Source: Chryseobacterium sp. JV274 (lineage in GTDB: Bacteria; Bacteroidota; Bacteroidia; Flavobacteriales; Weeksellaceae). Taken from it: DNA of 64,000 nt. The translations under genes were made by a program, and so were the position numbers. How positions within the stretch are numbered: the first letter of the stretch is position 1; each line of letters begins with the position of its first letter. Location of the stretch: positions 1,116,001-1,180,000 of the forward strand of contig NZ_LR824569.1 in NCBI RefSeq assembly GCF_903969135.1. The letters run 5' to 3'. Below, one piece after another: positions 17,446 to 26,317 of this stretch. The notes under the pieces were generated by a model. It was not told where the DNA came from. It worked only from the letters and a program-made list of their open reading frames with translations, and ran no database searches.

Positions 17446-20400
17446 ATGCGAAAAACATCCATTTTAGCGGGCTTTATTGTTTTATCTGCATGCTCACATT
17501 CTTTTTCTCAATCCAGACACTGGCAAAACAATGAAAGAGAACTGCATTACAAAGAAGACAAAGGTGATTTTTTGTTGGTTAACGGAAGATACCGCTTTAA
17601 CCGAGCTTTGTATGGCAACAACCGCGCCTCAAGAGTGGAAGCCGGGGATTTGCCGGAGTTTGCGCTGTATCTTCCCGGAATGGGTGGTAATCTTCAGTTT
17701 GTTATTCAGAAAGGAAATTCGATTAAAAAATTAATTCAGGCTGATACCATTGAAACCCGTTATCGTCCGGGCCTGATGTTGTATGCCATTAAAGATCAGA
17801 TTCTTGGAAATGGAAATTTAAAACTGACGGTTTTAGCACAATCTGAAGAAGAAGGTTTGATTTTAAAAATGGAAACAGAAAATGTAGATCCTTCAACAAA
17901 GATCTATGCAGTTTATGGCGGAGCAAGCGGAAAAACATTCAGCAGAAACGGCGACATCGGTGCAGACCCGGAATCAGGTTTTTATTTGCTACCGGAATAT
18001 TGTGAAGACAACCAGTTTCAACTCAATAAAAACCAATTTGAGCTTACTTATTTAAACAAGAAAAAAGAAAACCAATTGATCAGCGGAAGTTTTTCAAACA
18101 CCCATTCATTACAATTAACCGATGTGAAAACGTTGGAAAAATTATCTGATTTTACACAAAATAAAGCAGAAAAATCTCCGATCATTTACGCAACATATTC
18201 AACACAAAAAAATCCTGTTTTTATTCAAATTAAAAAAGGAAAATCAGATCAAAACTTTTCAGACAAACATCTTGCGGATATTTTCAATGAAGCCGAACAA
18301 TCACGATTATCATTAATCAACTGGATTCAGTTGAAAACTCCGGATTCGGATTTAAATAACTTCGGAGCTACCCTTTCGGTCGCCGCAGATGCCATTTGGG
18401 AAAGTCCGACGTTTCTTCATGGCGCAGTTGCCTGGAGAATGAGGCTAAATGCCTGGCGAGGAGCTTATGCAGCCGATGTTCTCAGTTGGCACGATCGTGC
18501 AAAAGAACACTTTGAAAGCTATTCCAATTCTCAGGTTTTAAGCCCGGATTCCGCACCCGTTGAGATGGATACGCTTTTGCATCTGGCAAGACACAAAGAA
18601 GAAATGGGAACTTCAGTATTCTCAAGTGGATATATTTCCAGAAACCCCAATGACAATTCAAAACCTCATCATTATGATATGAATCTGGTTTTCTTTGATC
18701 AGCTGTTTTCTCATTTCAACTACACAGGAGATGTAGATTTTCTAAAGAAAATGTGGCCTGCAATGGTTCGTCACATGGATTGGGAAAAACGAAATTTCAA
18801 ACGGGGTGACCTTTATGATGCTTATGCTGCAATCTGGGCGAGTGATGCTTTGCAGTATTCGGGGGGAAAAGTAACCCACACTTCTGCCTATCATTACAGA
18901 GCCAACCGTGAAATGGCAAAACTGGCGAAAATTATTGGTAAAGATTCCACTCCTTACGAAAAAGAAGCTGAATCTATTTTAAAAGCTATGAAAAACGAGC
19001 TTTGGATTAAAAATAAAGGGTATTTTGCTGAATATAAAGACGCCCTGGGCAATCAGATTCTTCACGACAAGCCTGGAATATGGTCGATTTATCATGTTTC
19101 GGATGCTTATATTTTAAATGAATTTGAAGACTATCAAAATACGCAGTACGTCAACAATCATATTCCGAAGATCCCCATAATAGTAAAGGGGGGAATTAAT
19201 AAAGATCACTACACACTTTCCACCACCAACTGGCAGCCTTATGATTGGTCGATCAATAATGTGGCGCTGGCAGAGAATTTACAAACCGCTTTAGCGTATT
19301 GGCAGGCAGGAAGAAATGATGAGGCCTATCGACTTTGGAAAGGCAATCTGGCCGAAAGTATGTACTACGGAATCAGTCCGGGAAATTTTGAACAATTATC
19401 TCACTATGATGCTTTCCGTGGGGAATTGTACCGTGATTTTGCCGACCCGATTGGTGTGGCTGCAAGAACTTTAACAGAAGGACTTTTCGGAATTTATCCC
19501 AAATTATTAGAAAATAAAATCAATATAAAACCCGGGTTTCCCAAACACTGGAATTTTGCAGAGCTGAAACTTCAGGATTGGGAATTTAAGTTTAACCGAA
19601 ATTTAAAAAAAACAAATTATTGGTTTAAATCAAACTATGCAAGTGCAGTTTCGCTTGATGTATTGATTCCTGTGAATCATACCAAAATAAGATCGGTAAC
19701 CGTAAACGGTAAAAAAGTACAATTTGCGATACATCCAAATTCTATTTCACGGCCTTTTGTAAAGTTAGAAACAGAAAAAGGAAAAGAATTTACCATTGAA
19801 ATTACGTATTCGGAAGATGAATTAAAAACTGAAAAAACAGATTACATCAATTACATCTCTGAAAATCTTCAACTCAATTTAGATCCAAAAAAGAAGATTC
19901 AACAGGTTTATGACCCGCAGAAACTGATAAAAATCCGAAACGGGAATCAGTTTGATCTGGTGAAAGAAGAAAGAAAAGGAACCTTTTTCGTTCAATTGGA
20001 ACAAAATGGAACGAAATGGTGGCAACCTGTAAATGTTGATATTCAATATCCTTTAGAAATAAAATGGGTGAATAAAAAACTGCAAATTCACTCTAAATCA
20101 TCCAATATAATCAATGGAAAATTGAATATTAATCATTTAAATATAACTTTTTCAATTCAAAAAAATCAAAATACATCAGTTGAAATTCCAACGAATGATC
20201 TAAGCAGGGGAACCAACTTTATTCAGCTTGAATACAATGGAATCAAACAAAATGTAGAAATAACAGATTGGGAAATCGAAAATAAAGGCGAGTTCACCCC
20301 TGTTTCGTTAGCCTCAAAATATAATGAGAGAGTAACCGGAATTTTCAATCAAAAATATCTTTCCCCAAGATTAAATGTCCCTACTCTACAGCTTCCGTGG

Positions 20401-21009
20401 CAAGGAATCGGGAACTGGTGCTATCCGCTGACCACTACTCAAATTGATGACAGCGGACTGATGAAAAAACGAAAAGATGGGAAACTTGAGTTCTTAGGAA
20501 TTCCTTTTTTAATTAATAACGAAGAAAAAAACATTGTCTTTACAAGCCAGTGGGATAATTTTCCGGAATCGGTTGAAATTCCTGTTACGGGAAAAGGAAG
20601 AAAAATCTATTTTCTAATGGCAGGTTCTACCAATCCGATGCAGTCACAAATTACCAACGGAACGGTTACGGTTCAGTATTCAGACGGTTCAGATACAGCA
20701 TTAGAACTAAAAAATCCTGTGAACTGGTGGCCTATCGAGCAGGATTTGTTTGATGATAATTTTGCTTTTGAAATTCCGGATGATAAAATTCCGTACCGGG
20801 TTCAGCTGAAAACCGGGGAATTGTACAAAGGAGGAAGTTTAACGAAATATTCAGAAATTAAAGGAGTAAGCAGCCGGGCTGTTGAAGGCGGTGCCGCAAC
20901 CATTCTGGATCTGCCGATTGACCCAAACAGAGAATTAAAATCCATAAAATTAACAGCAGTGAGCAACGATGTCGTTATCGGACTGATGAGTGCCACTATT
21001 CTTAAATAA
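17446..21009 (+). CDS. Large DUF4450-like six-hairpin glycosidase-like lipoprotein
   Basis: An 1187-residue exported protein; LSAC near residue 16 could be a lipobox. Residues about 25-300 form a beta-rich N-terminal domain (ending near the linker SLINWIQLKTP). About 310-680 look like an (alpha/alpha)6 barrel, with WESPTFLHGAVAWRMRLNAW, HHYDMNLVFFDQLFSHFNY and NWQPYDWSINNVALAENL. The last 450 residues are beta-sandwich-like and contain repeated Trp/Tyr-rich carbohydrate-type stretches. This matches DUF4450-type proteins seen in pectin loci of Bacteroidota, whose reaction I cannot state. It is tightly coupled to the GH28 before (1 base) and the six-hairpin enzyme after (6 bases). Confidence 0.7.
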   Translation: MRKTSILAGFIVLSACSHSFSQSRHWQNNERELHYKEDKGDFLLVNGRYRFNRALYGNNRASRVEAGDLPEFALYLPGMGGNLQFVIQKGNSIKKLIQADTIETRYRPGLMLYAIKDQILGNGNLKLTVLAQSEEEGLILKMETENVDPSTKIYAVYGGASGKTFSRNGDIGADPESGFYLLPEYCEDNQFQLNKNQFELTYLNKKKENQLISGSFSNTHSLQLTDVKTLEKLSDFTQNKAEKSPIIYATYSTQKNPVFIQIKKGKSDQNFSDKHLADIFNEAEQSRLSLINWIQLKTPDSDLNNFGATLSVAADAIWESPTFLHGAVAWRMRLNAWRGAYAADVLSWHDRAKEHFESYSNSQVLSPDSAPVEMDTLLHLARHKEEMGTSVFSSGYISRNPNDNSKPHHYDMNLVFFDQLFSHFNYTGDVDFLKKMWPAMVRHMDWEKRNFKRGDLYDAYAAIWASDALQYSGGKVTHTSAYHYRANREMAKLAKIIGKDSTPYEKEAESILKAMKNELWIKNKGYFAEYKDALGNQILHDKPGIWSIYHVSDAYILNEFEDYQNTQYVNNHIPKIPIIVKGGINKDHYTLSTTNWQPYDWSINNVALAENLQTALAYWQAGRNDEAYRLWKGNLAESMYYGISPGNFEQLSHYDAFRGELYRDFADPIGVAARTLTEGLFGIYPKLLENKINIKPGFPKHWNFAELKLQDWEFKFNRNLKKTNYWFKSNYASAVSLDVLIPVNHTKIRSVTVNGKKVQFAIHPNSISRPFVKLETEKGKEFTIEITYSEDELKTEKTDYINYISENLQLNLDPKKKIQQVYDPQKLIKIRNGNQFDLVKEERKGTFFVQLEQNGTKWWQPVNVDIQYPLEIKWVNKKLQIHSKSSNIINGKLNINHLNITFSIQKNQNTSVEIPTNDLSRGTNFIQLEYNGIKQNVEITDWEIENKGEFTPVSLASKYNERVTGIFNQKYLSPRLNVPTLQLPWQGIGNWCYPLTTTQIDDSGLMKKRKDGKLEFLGIPFLINNEEKNIVFTSQWDNFPESVEIPVTGKGRKIYFLMAGSTNPMQSQITNGTVTVQYSDGSDTALELKNPVNWWPIEQDLFDDNFAFEIPDDKIPYRVQLKTGELYKGGSLTKYSEIKGVSSRAVEGGAATILDLPIDPNRELKSIKLTAVSNDVVIGLMSATILK

Positions 21010-21015
21010 AAAAAT

Positions 21016-23154
21016 ATGAGTAAAAAATTAGCAGTATATCTTGGAATTTTTCTGATAGCCTTTTCTTCATTAACTGCTCAGAAAATAGACCGGAAAAAAG
21101 TAGTCCAGCGTCATAATGTGGTGAATACAAAAGCGGATACCCTATCTACTTTAACGGTTGGAAACGGAAAATTTGCTTACACGGTCGACATCACCGGAAT
21201 GCAGTCGTTTCCTGAATATTACAAAAATGGAGTTTCATTGGGAACCCAGTCGGAATGGGGATGGAACAGCTTTCCAAATACTAAAGATTATACATTTGAG
21301 GAAACATTAAAAGCATACGATTTCAACAATGAAGGACGTAAAGCACTGTACAGTGTACAACTCAAAGAACCTGAACGAAATAAAGGGGCCGTTGAGTATT
21401 TCAGAGTCAACAAACACCGTCTGCAATTAGGAAATATCGGTATTGAACTGCTTAAAAAAGATGGTCAGAAAGCAAACATTTCAGACCTGACAAACATTAA
21501 TCAGAAAATTGATCTTTGGACAGGAATTATAACAAGTGAATTCTCATTGGACGGAACCCCTGTAAAAGTCTGGACGGCTTCTTTTCAGAATTCTGATAAA
21601 ATAGGAGTTAAAATTGAGTCTGATTTAATTGCTCAAAACAGGTTAAAAGTTTTCGCGCGCTACCCTTCTCCTACCGGACAGTTTCTGGATGATGCTGCTT
21701 TTTATGGCAATGAAAACGATCATACGACAAGAATTGTTTCTTCACAATCAACGCAAGGTATCATTCATCATCAGTTGCAGAGTGCAGATTATTATACTCA
21801 GTTTTATTTTACGGAAGGAAAATTACGGGAAGCGGGAAAACATTATTTTGTGTTTGAACCGTCTTCAAAAAACAAAAAAATAGAATTAAGCGTTGAATTT
21901 TCAGCTAAAAACCCGAAAAGCGGAAAAACGCTATTTGCTGATGCAGAAAAAGAAAGTGTTTCAGCATGGGAGTCTTTCTGGAAAAGCGGTGCAGCAGTTG
22001 ATTTTGAAGGAAGTACAGACCCAAGGGCGAATGAACTGGAACGCAGGATTGTTCTGTCAGAATATTTAACCAAAGTACAGTGCGGAGGAAGCAATCCGCC
22101 ACAGGAAACAGGGTTGACCTTCAACAGCTGGTACGGAAAACCGCACACAGAAATGCATTGGTGGCACGGGGTTCACTACGCTTTATGGGGAAGACCTGAG
22201 ATTTTAGAAAAACAATTGGATTATTATTTCAGGACTTTTGAAAAAGCAAAAAAATTAGCAGAAAGACAAGGCTATAAGGGTGTAAGATGGATTAAAATGT
22301 CTGATAATGATGGAAATGAAAGTCCGTCTTCTGTAGCTGCATTCCTGATCTGGGAACAACCGCATATCATCTATATGACCGAACTTCTGTACCGCGACAA
22401 ACAGGACAAAAAAGTTTTGGAAAAATATAAAGACCTCATTTTTGCAACCGCCGAATTTATGGCAGATTATGCTCATTATGATAAAGAGAAAAACCGTTAT
22501 AATCTCGGAAAAGGGGTCATTCCGGCACAGGAAGTTTTCCCTGCAAAAGATACATACAACCCAACTTATGAAGTGGCTTATTGGGATTGGGCACTGAAAG
22601 TTGCTCAACAATGGAAGGAAAGATTGGGCCAGCCGAGAGATAAAAAATGGGATGAGGTTATTACAAAATTAGCCCCGCTTCCGGTTCAGGATGGCGTTTA
22701 TTTGTCAACCGAATCTGCAAAAGATTCTTTCACTTTTCCAAAATGGATGACTGATCATCCTGCCGTTCTGGGAGCGTTAGGAATGGTTCCGGAATCTCCG
22801 AAACTGGATAAAAAAATCATGAAAAACACACTGGATATTGTTTGGGAAAGATGGAACTGGGAACATACCTGGGGTTGGGATTTCCCGATGACGGCCATGA
22901 ATGCCGCAAGACTGGGGCTTCCGGATAAAGCTCTGGATGCGCTTTTCATGAATATTCAGACGAATACCTATCTTAAAAACGGTCATAATTTCCAGGATAA
23001 ACGTCTCCGTATTTATCTTCCCGGAAACGGAGGAGTTTTAACGACTGTTGCCATGATGCTCGAAGGCTGGGACAGTTCCAAAGGTGAATTTCCAGGTTTT
23101 CCAAAAGACGGTTCATGGAAAATAAAAGCGGAAGGTTTTAAAAAGATGCCTTAA
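21016..23154 (+). CDS. Six-hairpin glycoside hydrolase (GH65/GH95-like)
   Basis: A 712-residue exported protein with signal peptide 1-21 (ending SLTAQ). The N-terminal 290 residues are beta-sandwich. From about 330 an (alpha/alpha)6 catalytic domain begins (LERRIVLSEYLTKVQCGG), with PHTEMHWWHGVHYALWGRPE and MSDNDGNESPSSVAAFLIW. NPTYEVAYWDWAL and WNWEHTWGWDFPM follow, rich in acidic and Trp residues as in inverting glycosidases of clan GH-L. In this context a debranching activity on rhamnogalacturonan side chains is likely, but the sugar is inferred only from the neighbours. It is last in the operon and is followed by a terminator. Confidence 0.75.
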   Translation: MSKKLAVYLGIFLIAFSSLTAQKIDRKKVVQRHNVVNTKADTLSTLTVGNGKFAYTVDITGMQSFPEYYKNGVSLGTQSEWGWNSFPNTKDYTFEETLKAYDFNNEGRKALYSVQLKEPERNKGAVEYFRVNKHRLQLGNIGIELLKKDGQKANISDLTNINQKIDLWTGIITSEFSLDGTPVKVWTASFQNSDKIGVKIESDLIAQNRLKVFARYPSPTGQFLDDAAFYGNENDHTTRIVSSQSTQGIIHHQLQSADYYTQFYFTEGKLREAGKHYFVFEPSSKNKKIELSVEFSAKNPKSGKTLFADAEKESVSAWESFWKSGAAVDFEGSTDPRANELERRIVLSEYLTKVQCGGSNPPQETGLTFNSWYGKPHTEMHWWHGVHYALWGRPEILEKQLDYYFRTFEKAKKLAERQGYKGVRWIKMSDNDGNESPSSVAAFLIWEQPHIIYMTELLYRDKQDKKVLEKYKDLIFATAEFMADYAHYDKEKNRYNLGKGVIPAQEVFPAKDTYNPTYEVAYWDWALKVAQQWKERLGQPRDKKWDEVITKLAPLPVQDGVYLSTESAKDSFTFPKWMTDHPAVLGALGMVPESPKLDKKIMKNTLDIVWERWNWEHTWGWDFPMTAMNAARLGLPDKALDALFMNIQTNTYLKNGHNFQDKRLRIYLPGNGGVLTTVAMMLEGWDSSKGEFPGFPKDGSWKIKAEGFKKMP

Positions 23155-23181
23155 ATTTCATATTCATATAGTAGTAGTTAG

Positions 23182-23208
23182 AGTCTGCCTTAAGGCAGGC
23201 TTTTTTTA
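23182..23208 (+). terminator. Rho-independent terminator
   Basis: AGTCTGCC (23182-23189) pairs with GGCAGGCT (23194-23201) with one G-T wobble around TTAA, followed by seven T. It ends the three-gene glycosidase operon. Confidence 0.85.
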
Positions 23209-23339
23209 TATCCTGATTTCAAATTTTCAAATCCAAAACCCAATAATAAAGGCAGATAAATTCAGATTAAAACAGTTCACCGAAAGTACAGGACAGTCTG
23301 TTTATATGTTTATATTAAATTAGCCGTAAATCAGATGAG

Positions 23340-24428
23340 ATGGATAAGCCCAGACACTTTACACGGAGAGACTTTTTACAGACCTCAGCCCTTGGGATTA
23401 CAGCAGGGGTTCTGGGGCTTTCATTTACAAGTTCATCTTCCGGCAAACCTTATTTCAGCTTAAAACCAATCGGGCGGACCTTTTCATTGGAGAACTATTA
23501 TATTTGGTGTAATTCTCCGATTTGGGGCGAAGACGGTAAGGTTCATCTTTTTTATTCCAGGTGGAGAAAAGAAAAAGGAATGGGCGGCTGGCTCAACGGT
23601 TCTGAAATTTGCCGTGCAGAAGCAGATTCTCCCTATGATGAATTCAGGCATAAACAAGTTATTCTTGCTCCCAGAGGCGGCGAATTCTGGGATGCCACAA
23701 CTTGTCATAATCCTTTAATTACCAAAGTGGAAAATGAGTATTATCTTTTCTACATGGGCAACCACAACGGAAAAACAAATACCAAAAAAATAGGACTTGC
23801 CACTTCAAAAAGTCTTGACGGAGATTGGGTAAGACCGGAATCTCCTCTGCTTCTTCCCGGAGAACAAGGCGCATGGGATGACCATTGCACTACCAACCCG
23901 GCTTTTATAAAAGGAAATGACGGCAAATTCTGGCTTTTTTATAAATCCTGGAATACTGAGGAATACGAAAATCAGAAAGGTCCGGTAAGAGGAAATCGGA
24001 AATATGGATTGGCCAAGGCTGATCATCCTTCAGGTCCTTATGAAAAAATAAAGGAGAATCCTGTCATCGATTTTTCATTGCAGCCTGACAATGCCCAGCT
24101 GGAAGATGCTTTTATCTGGAAACAACATGGAAAATTCCATATAGTGGCCCGTGATATGGGATTCTTTAACCATGAATACGGTTTACATTTAACTTCCAGG
24201 GACGGCCTTAACTGGTCCAAACCGAAAATCGCTTACCTTGATATGAAAAGTTATGTTAAGGAGCCTGCTCCCCCCAGTCATTTAAAACGATTCGGGAGAT
24301 TGGAACGTCCCATGATTTTAATGGATAAGGACGGTAAGACTCCTAAATTCCTGTTCGGGGCAACACAGGGAGGAAAGTTTGAAACTTCTACATCTTTTGT
24401 TTTTGAAATAACAGACACTACAATTTAA
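23340..24428 (+). CDS. Tat-exported beta-propeller glycosidase (GH43/GH117-like)
   Basis: A 362-residue protein with a twin-arginine signal (RRDFLQTSALGITAGVLG, residues 9-26). The body has five-bladed propeller repeats: NSPIWGEDGKVHLFYSRWR, ATTCHNPLITKVENEYYLFYMG, CTTNPAFIKGNDGKFWLFYK, LEDAFIWKQHGKFHIVARD and RPMILMDKDGKTPKFLFGAT. This is the fold of GH43, GH32 and GH117 enzymes acting on arabinose, xylose or galactose linkages. Export in folded form by Tat suggests a bound metal or cofactor. It is separated from the upstream operon by a terminator and 131 bases, and probably has its own promoter. Confidence 0.75.
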   Translation: MDKPRHFTRRDFLQTSALGITAGVLGLSFTSSSSGKPYFSLKPIGRTFSLENYYIWCNSPIWGEDGKVHLFYSRWRKEKGMGGWLNGSEICRAEADSPYDEFRHKQVILAPRGGEFWDATTCHNPLITKVENEYYLFYMGNHNGKTNTKKIGLATSKSLDGDWVRPESPLLLPGEQGAWDDHCTTNPAFIKGNDGKFWLFYKSWNTEEYENQKGPVRGNRKYGLAKADHPSGPYEKIKENPVIDFSLQPDNAQLEDAFIWKQHGKFHIVARDMGFFNHEYGLHLTSRDGLNWSKPKIAYLDMKSYVKEPAPPSHLKRFGRLERPMILMDKDGKTPKFLFGATQGGKFETSTSFVFEITDTTI

Positions 24429-24465
24429 TTTCTATTCCTTTTTGTTTTTTTTACTCCCATACTAA

Positions 24466-24511
24466 AGTATACTATTAAGTTTTTTACATGTTATACCTAA
24501 CTTTGTATACT
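24466..24511. promoter_or_regulatory. Two GTATAC-centred palindromes, candidate operators of the GntR regulator
   Basis: AAGTATACT at 24465-24473 and TTGTATACTAAA around 24505-24510 lie 38 bases apart, about 145-190 bases before the GntR gene. The same core recurs at 28993-28998 upstream of the rhamnose kinase operon. This suggests autoregulation plus control of rhamnose genes. Confidence 0.5.
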
Positions 24512-24653
24512 AAAATTGTATTTTTCCGTTATAATTTATAGCAGAACTATTGCAATTACAATTAATATTATAAATATTTGTAACTTGCCTTGCACCGTTC
24601 GTTAACCTTTGAATTATTCTTTAAACTGAAATAAACATCTCCTATCCAATATC

Positions 24654-25700
24654 ATGGCAGAAACATTTGAAATAATAATCAATGAGCATTCCAGAGTTCC
24701 CAAATACAAACAGATTGTGGATTCTATTCTTAATGGAATTGATAGCGGAGAGATTAAGATTGGTGAAAAAATTCCTTCCATAAACGAACTCAGCGAGTCT
24801 TGCTTTCTTTCAAGAGATACTGTAGAAAAAGCGTATAAAGAACTCCGAAAAAGACAAATCATCGAATCTGTAAAGGGAAAAGGATATTATATCTCACGGA
24901 TTAATAAAAACGACGTAATCAACATTTTCTTCCTGATCAACAAACCGAGTACTTATAAAATGATGATTTATAATTATTTCGTCAATGCAATCGGTACCAA
25001 AGGCAATGTTGAAATGTATATTTACCATTGTGACGAAACACTTTTCATTAATTCCTTAAAAAAGAACCTGGGCGGATTTGATTATTACGTGATCATGCCT
25101 CATTTCCGTGATGAGCAGTCTAAACATACCAGCTCAACACAGCAGGTTTTAGATATGATTGAACAAATCCCGAAAAACAAATTATTGTTGTTAGATAATA
25201 CAAAGCCCAATATTTCAGGAGAATATGGCTCTATATTTCAGGATTTTGAACATGATATTTACAATGCTTTAGAGGAAGGTTTAGACAAAATAAAAAAATA
25301 CGAAAAGATCATTTTGGTGTATCCCGACAAATCCATTCATCCCTATCCCTTCCGTATTGTCCGCGGTTTTGAAAAATTCTGTAAGGATTTTAAACTCGAT
25401 TATGAAATTCTTGATGAAATTTATCCCGATATGGAATTGCAGGAAAAAGATATTTTCATTACGATCCGGGAACGGGATCTGGTGAACCTTGTTAAGCAAA
25501 TCAGACAGAAAAATCTTGAGTTGGGCAAAGACATCGGAATTATTTCCTATAACGAAACGCCTCTTAAAGAACTGCTGGGAATTACGGTAATTACTACAGA
25601 TTTTAAAGCTATGGGAGAATCTGCAGCCTATATGATTCTGAAAAATAAAAAAGAATCTGTGAATAACGTCTTTAAATTTATTCAAAGAGATTCTTTATAA
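24654..25700 (+). CDS. GntR-type regulator with a LacI-like sugar-binding domain
   Basis: A 348-residue protein. Residues about 1-80 are a GntR winged helix (RVPKYKQIVDSILNGIDSGE, KIPSINELSESCFLSRDTVEKAY, KGKGYYI). The remainder has the periplasmic-binding-protein fold (VINIFFLINKPSTYKMMIYN, YYVIMPHF, KIILVYPD, IRIVRGFEKF-like segment and GIISYNETPLKELLGITVITTDF). This AraR/RhaR-like architecture senses a sugar or sugar phosphate. Its position just before the rhamnose catabolic genes and the shared GTATAC palindromes point to L-rhamnose control. The effector is inferred. Confidence 0.88.
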   Translation: MAETFEIIINEHSRVPKYKQIVDSILNGIDSGEIKIGEKIPSINELSESCFLSRDTVEKAYKELRKRQIIESVKGKGYYISRINKNDVINIFFLINKPSTYKMMIYNYFVNAIGTKGNVEMYIYHCDETLFINSLKKNLGGFDYYVIMPHFRDEQSKHTSSTQQVLDMIEQIPKNKLLLLDNTKPNISGEYGSIFQDFEHDIYNALEEGLDKIKKYEKIILVYPDKSIHPYPFRIVRGFEKFCKDFKLDYEILDEIYPDMELQEKDIFITIRERDLVNLVKQIRQKNLELGKDIGIISYNETPLKELLGITVITTDFKAMGESAAYMILKNKKESVNNVFKFIQRDSL

Positions 25701-25707
25701 ACAATCA

Positions 25708-25721
25708 TGCAATCGATTACA
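25708..25721. promoter_or_regulatory. LacI-type operator (TGCAATCGATTACA)
   Basis: A 13-of-14 match to the TGCAATCGATTGCA palindrome found at four other places in the window. It lies 67 bases before the NTF2-fold gene at 25789. Confidence 0.65.
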
Positions 25722-25788
25722 TAAATCATATTTTCGAATTTAGAACAAAAACACTTTTAAATACTATCAAGAAATATATTATTCAATT

Positions 25789-26232
25789 ATGATTAAAAAA
25801 TTAATTTTTGCCATTGGTTTTATGATGGCAGTAAGTGTTTCAGCGCAGAAAACAAGTGATAAGGAGGCCGTAAATGCTGTTGCCGAAAAGTTCAGATTAG
25901 CAATGATAAGCGGAGAAAAACCTGATTTAGAATCTTTGATCCTGCCGGAATTAACTTATGGACATTCAGGAGGTCATATTGATGACGCCAAGGAATTTGT
26001 AGAAAAATTAGTCAGCAAAAAGTCTGATTTTGTAACGATTGATATTACAAATCAAACTCTAAATATTGTAGGAAATACAGCCATTGTCCGTCATCATTTT
26101 TATGCAACGACCGCTGATGCCGGAAAAGCACCAGGAGATGTGACGTTGGATATCTTATTGGTTTGGGTAAAAGTGAAAAATGACTGGAAGCTATTGGCCA
26201 GACAGGCGGTGAAGGCTGAAAAGAAGAAATAA
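25789..26232 (+). CDS. Secreted NTF2-fold (SnoaL/DUF4440-like) protein
   Basis: A 147-residue protein with a signal peptide (residues 1-19, ending SVSAQ). The mature part follows the SnoaL/DUF4440 pattern: AVNAVAEKFRLAMISG (helix), LPELTYGHSGGHIDDAKEFVEKL, DITNQTLNIVGNTAIVRHHF and DILLVWVKVKNDWKLLARQAV. The fold is a cone-shaped pocket used by isomerases, hydrolases or binding proteins; in periplasmic form the role is unknown. An upstream LacI-type box ties it to pectin or xylose signals. Convergent with the lldD-type operon, from which a bidirectional terminator separates it. Confidence 0.8.
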   Translation: MIKKLIFAIGFMMAVSVSAQKTSDKEAVNAVAEKFRLAMISGEKPDLESLILPELTYGHSGGHIDDAKEFVEKLVSKKSDFVTIDITNQTLNIVGNTAIVRHHFYATTADAGKAPGDVTLDILLVWVKVKNDWKLLARQAVKAEKKK

Positions 26233-26253
26233 ATTTTCAAATTATAACAAACA

Positions 26254-26288
26254 AAATTCGCAAGATTGTCTTGCGAATTTTTATTTTG
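26254..26288. terminator. Bidirectional terminator
   Basis: A perfect 12-bp stem, AAATTCGCAAGA (26254-26265) and its complement at 26269-26280, loop TTG, with T-rich tail. It lies between convergent genes ending at 26232 and 26318. Confidence 0.9.
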
Positions 26289-26317
26289 AAATTGTTTATG
26301 TTTTTAACGCAAAGATT

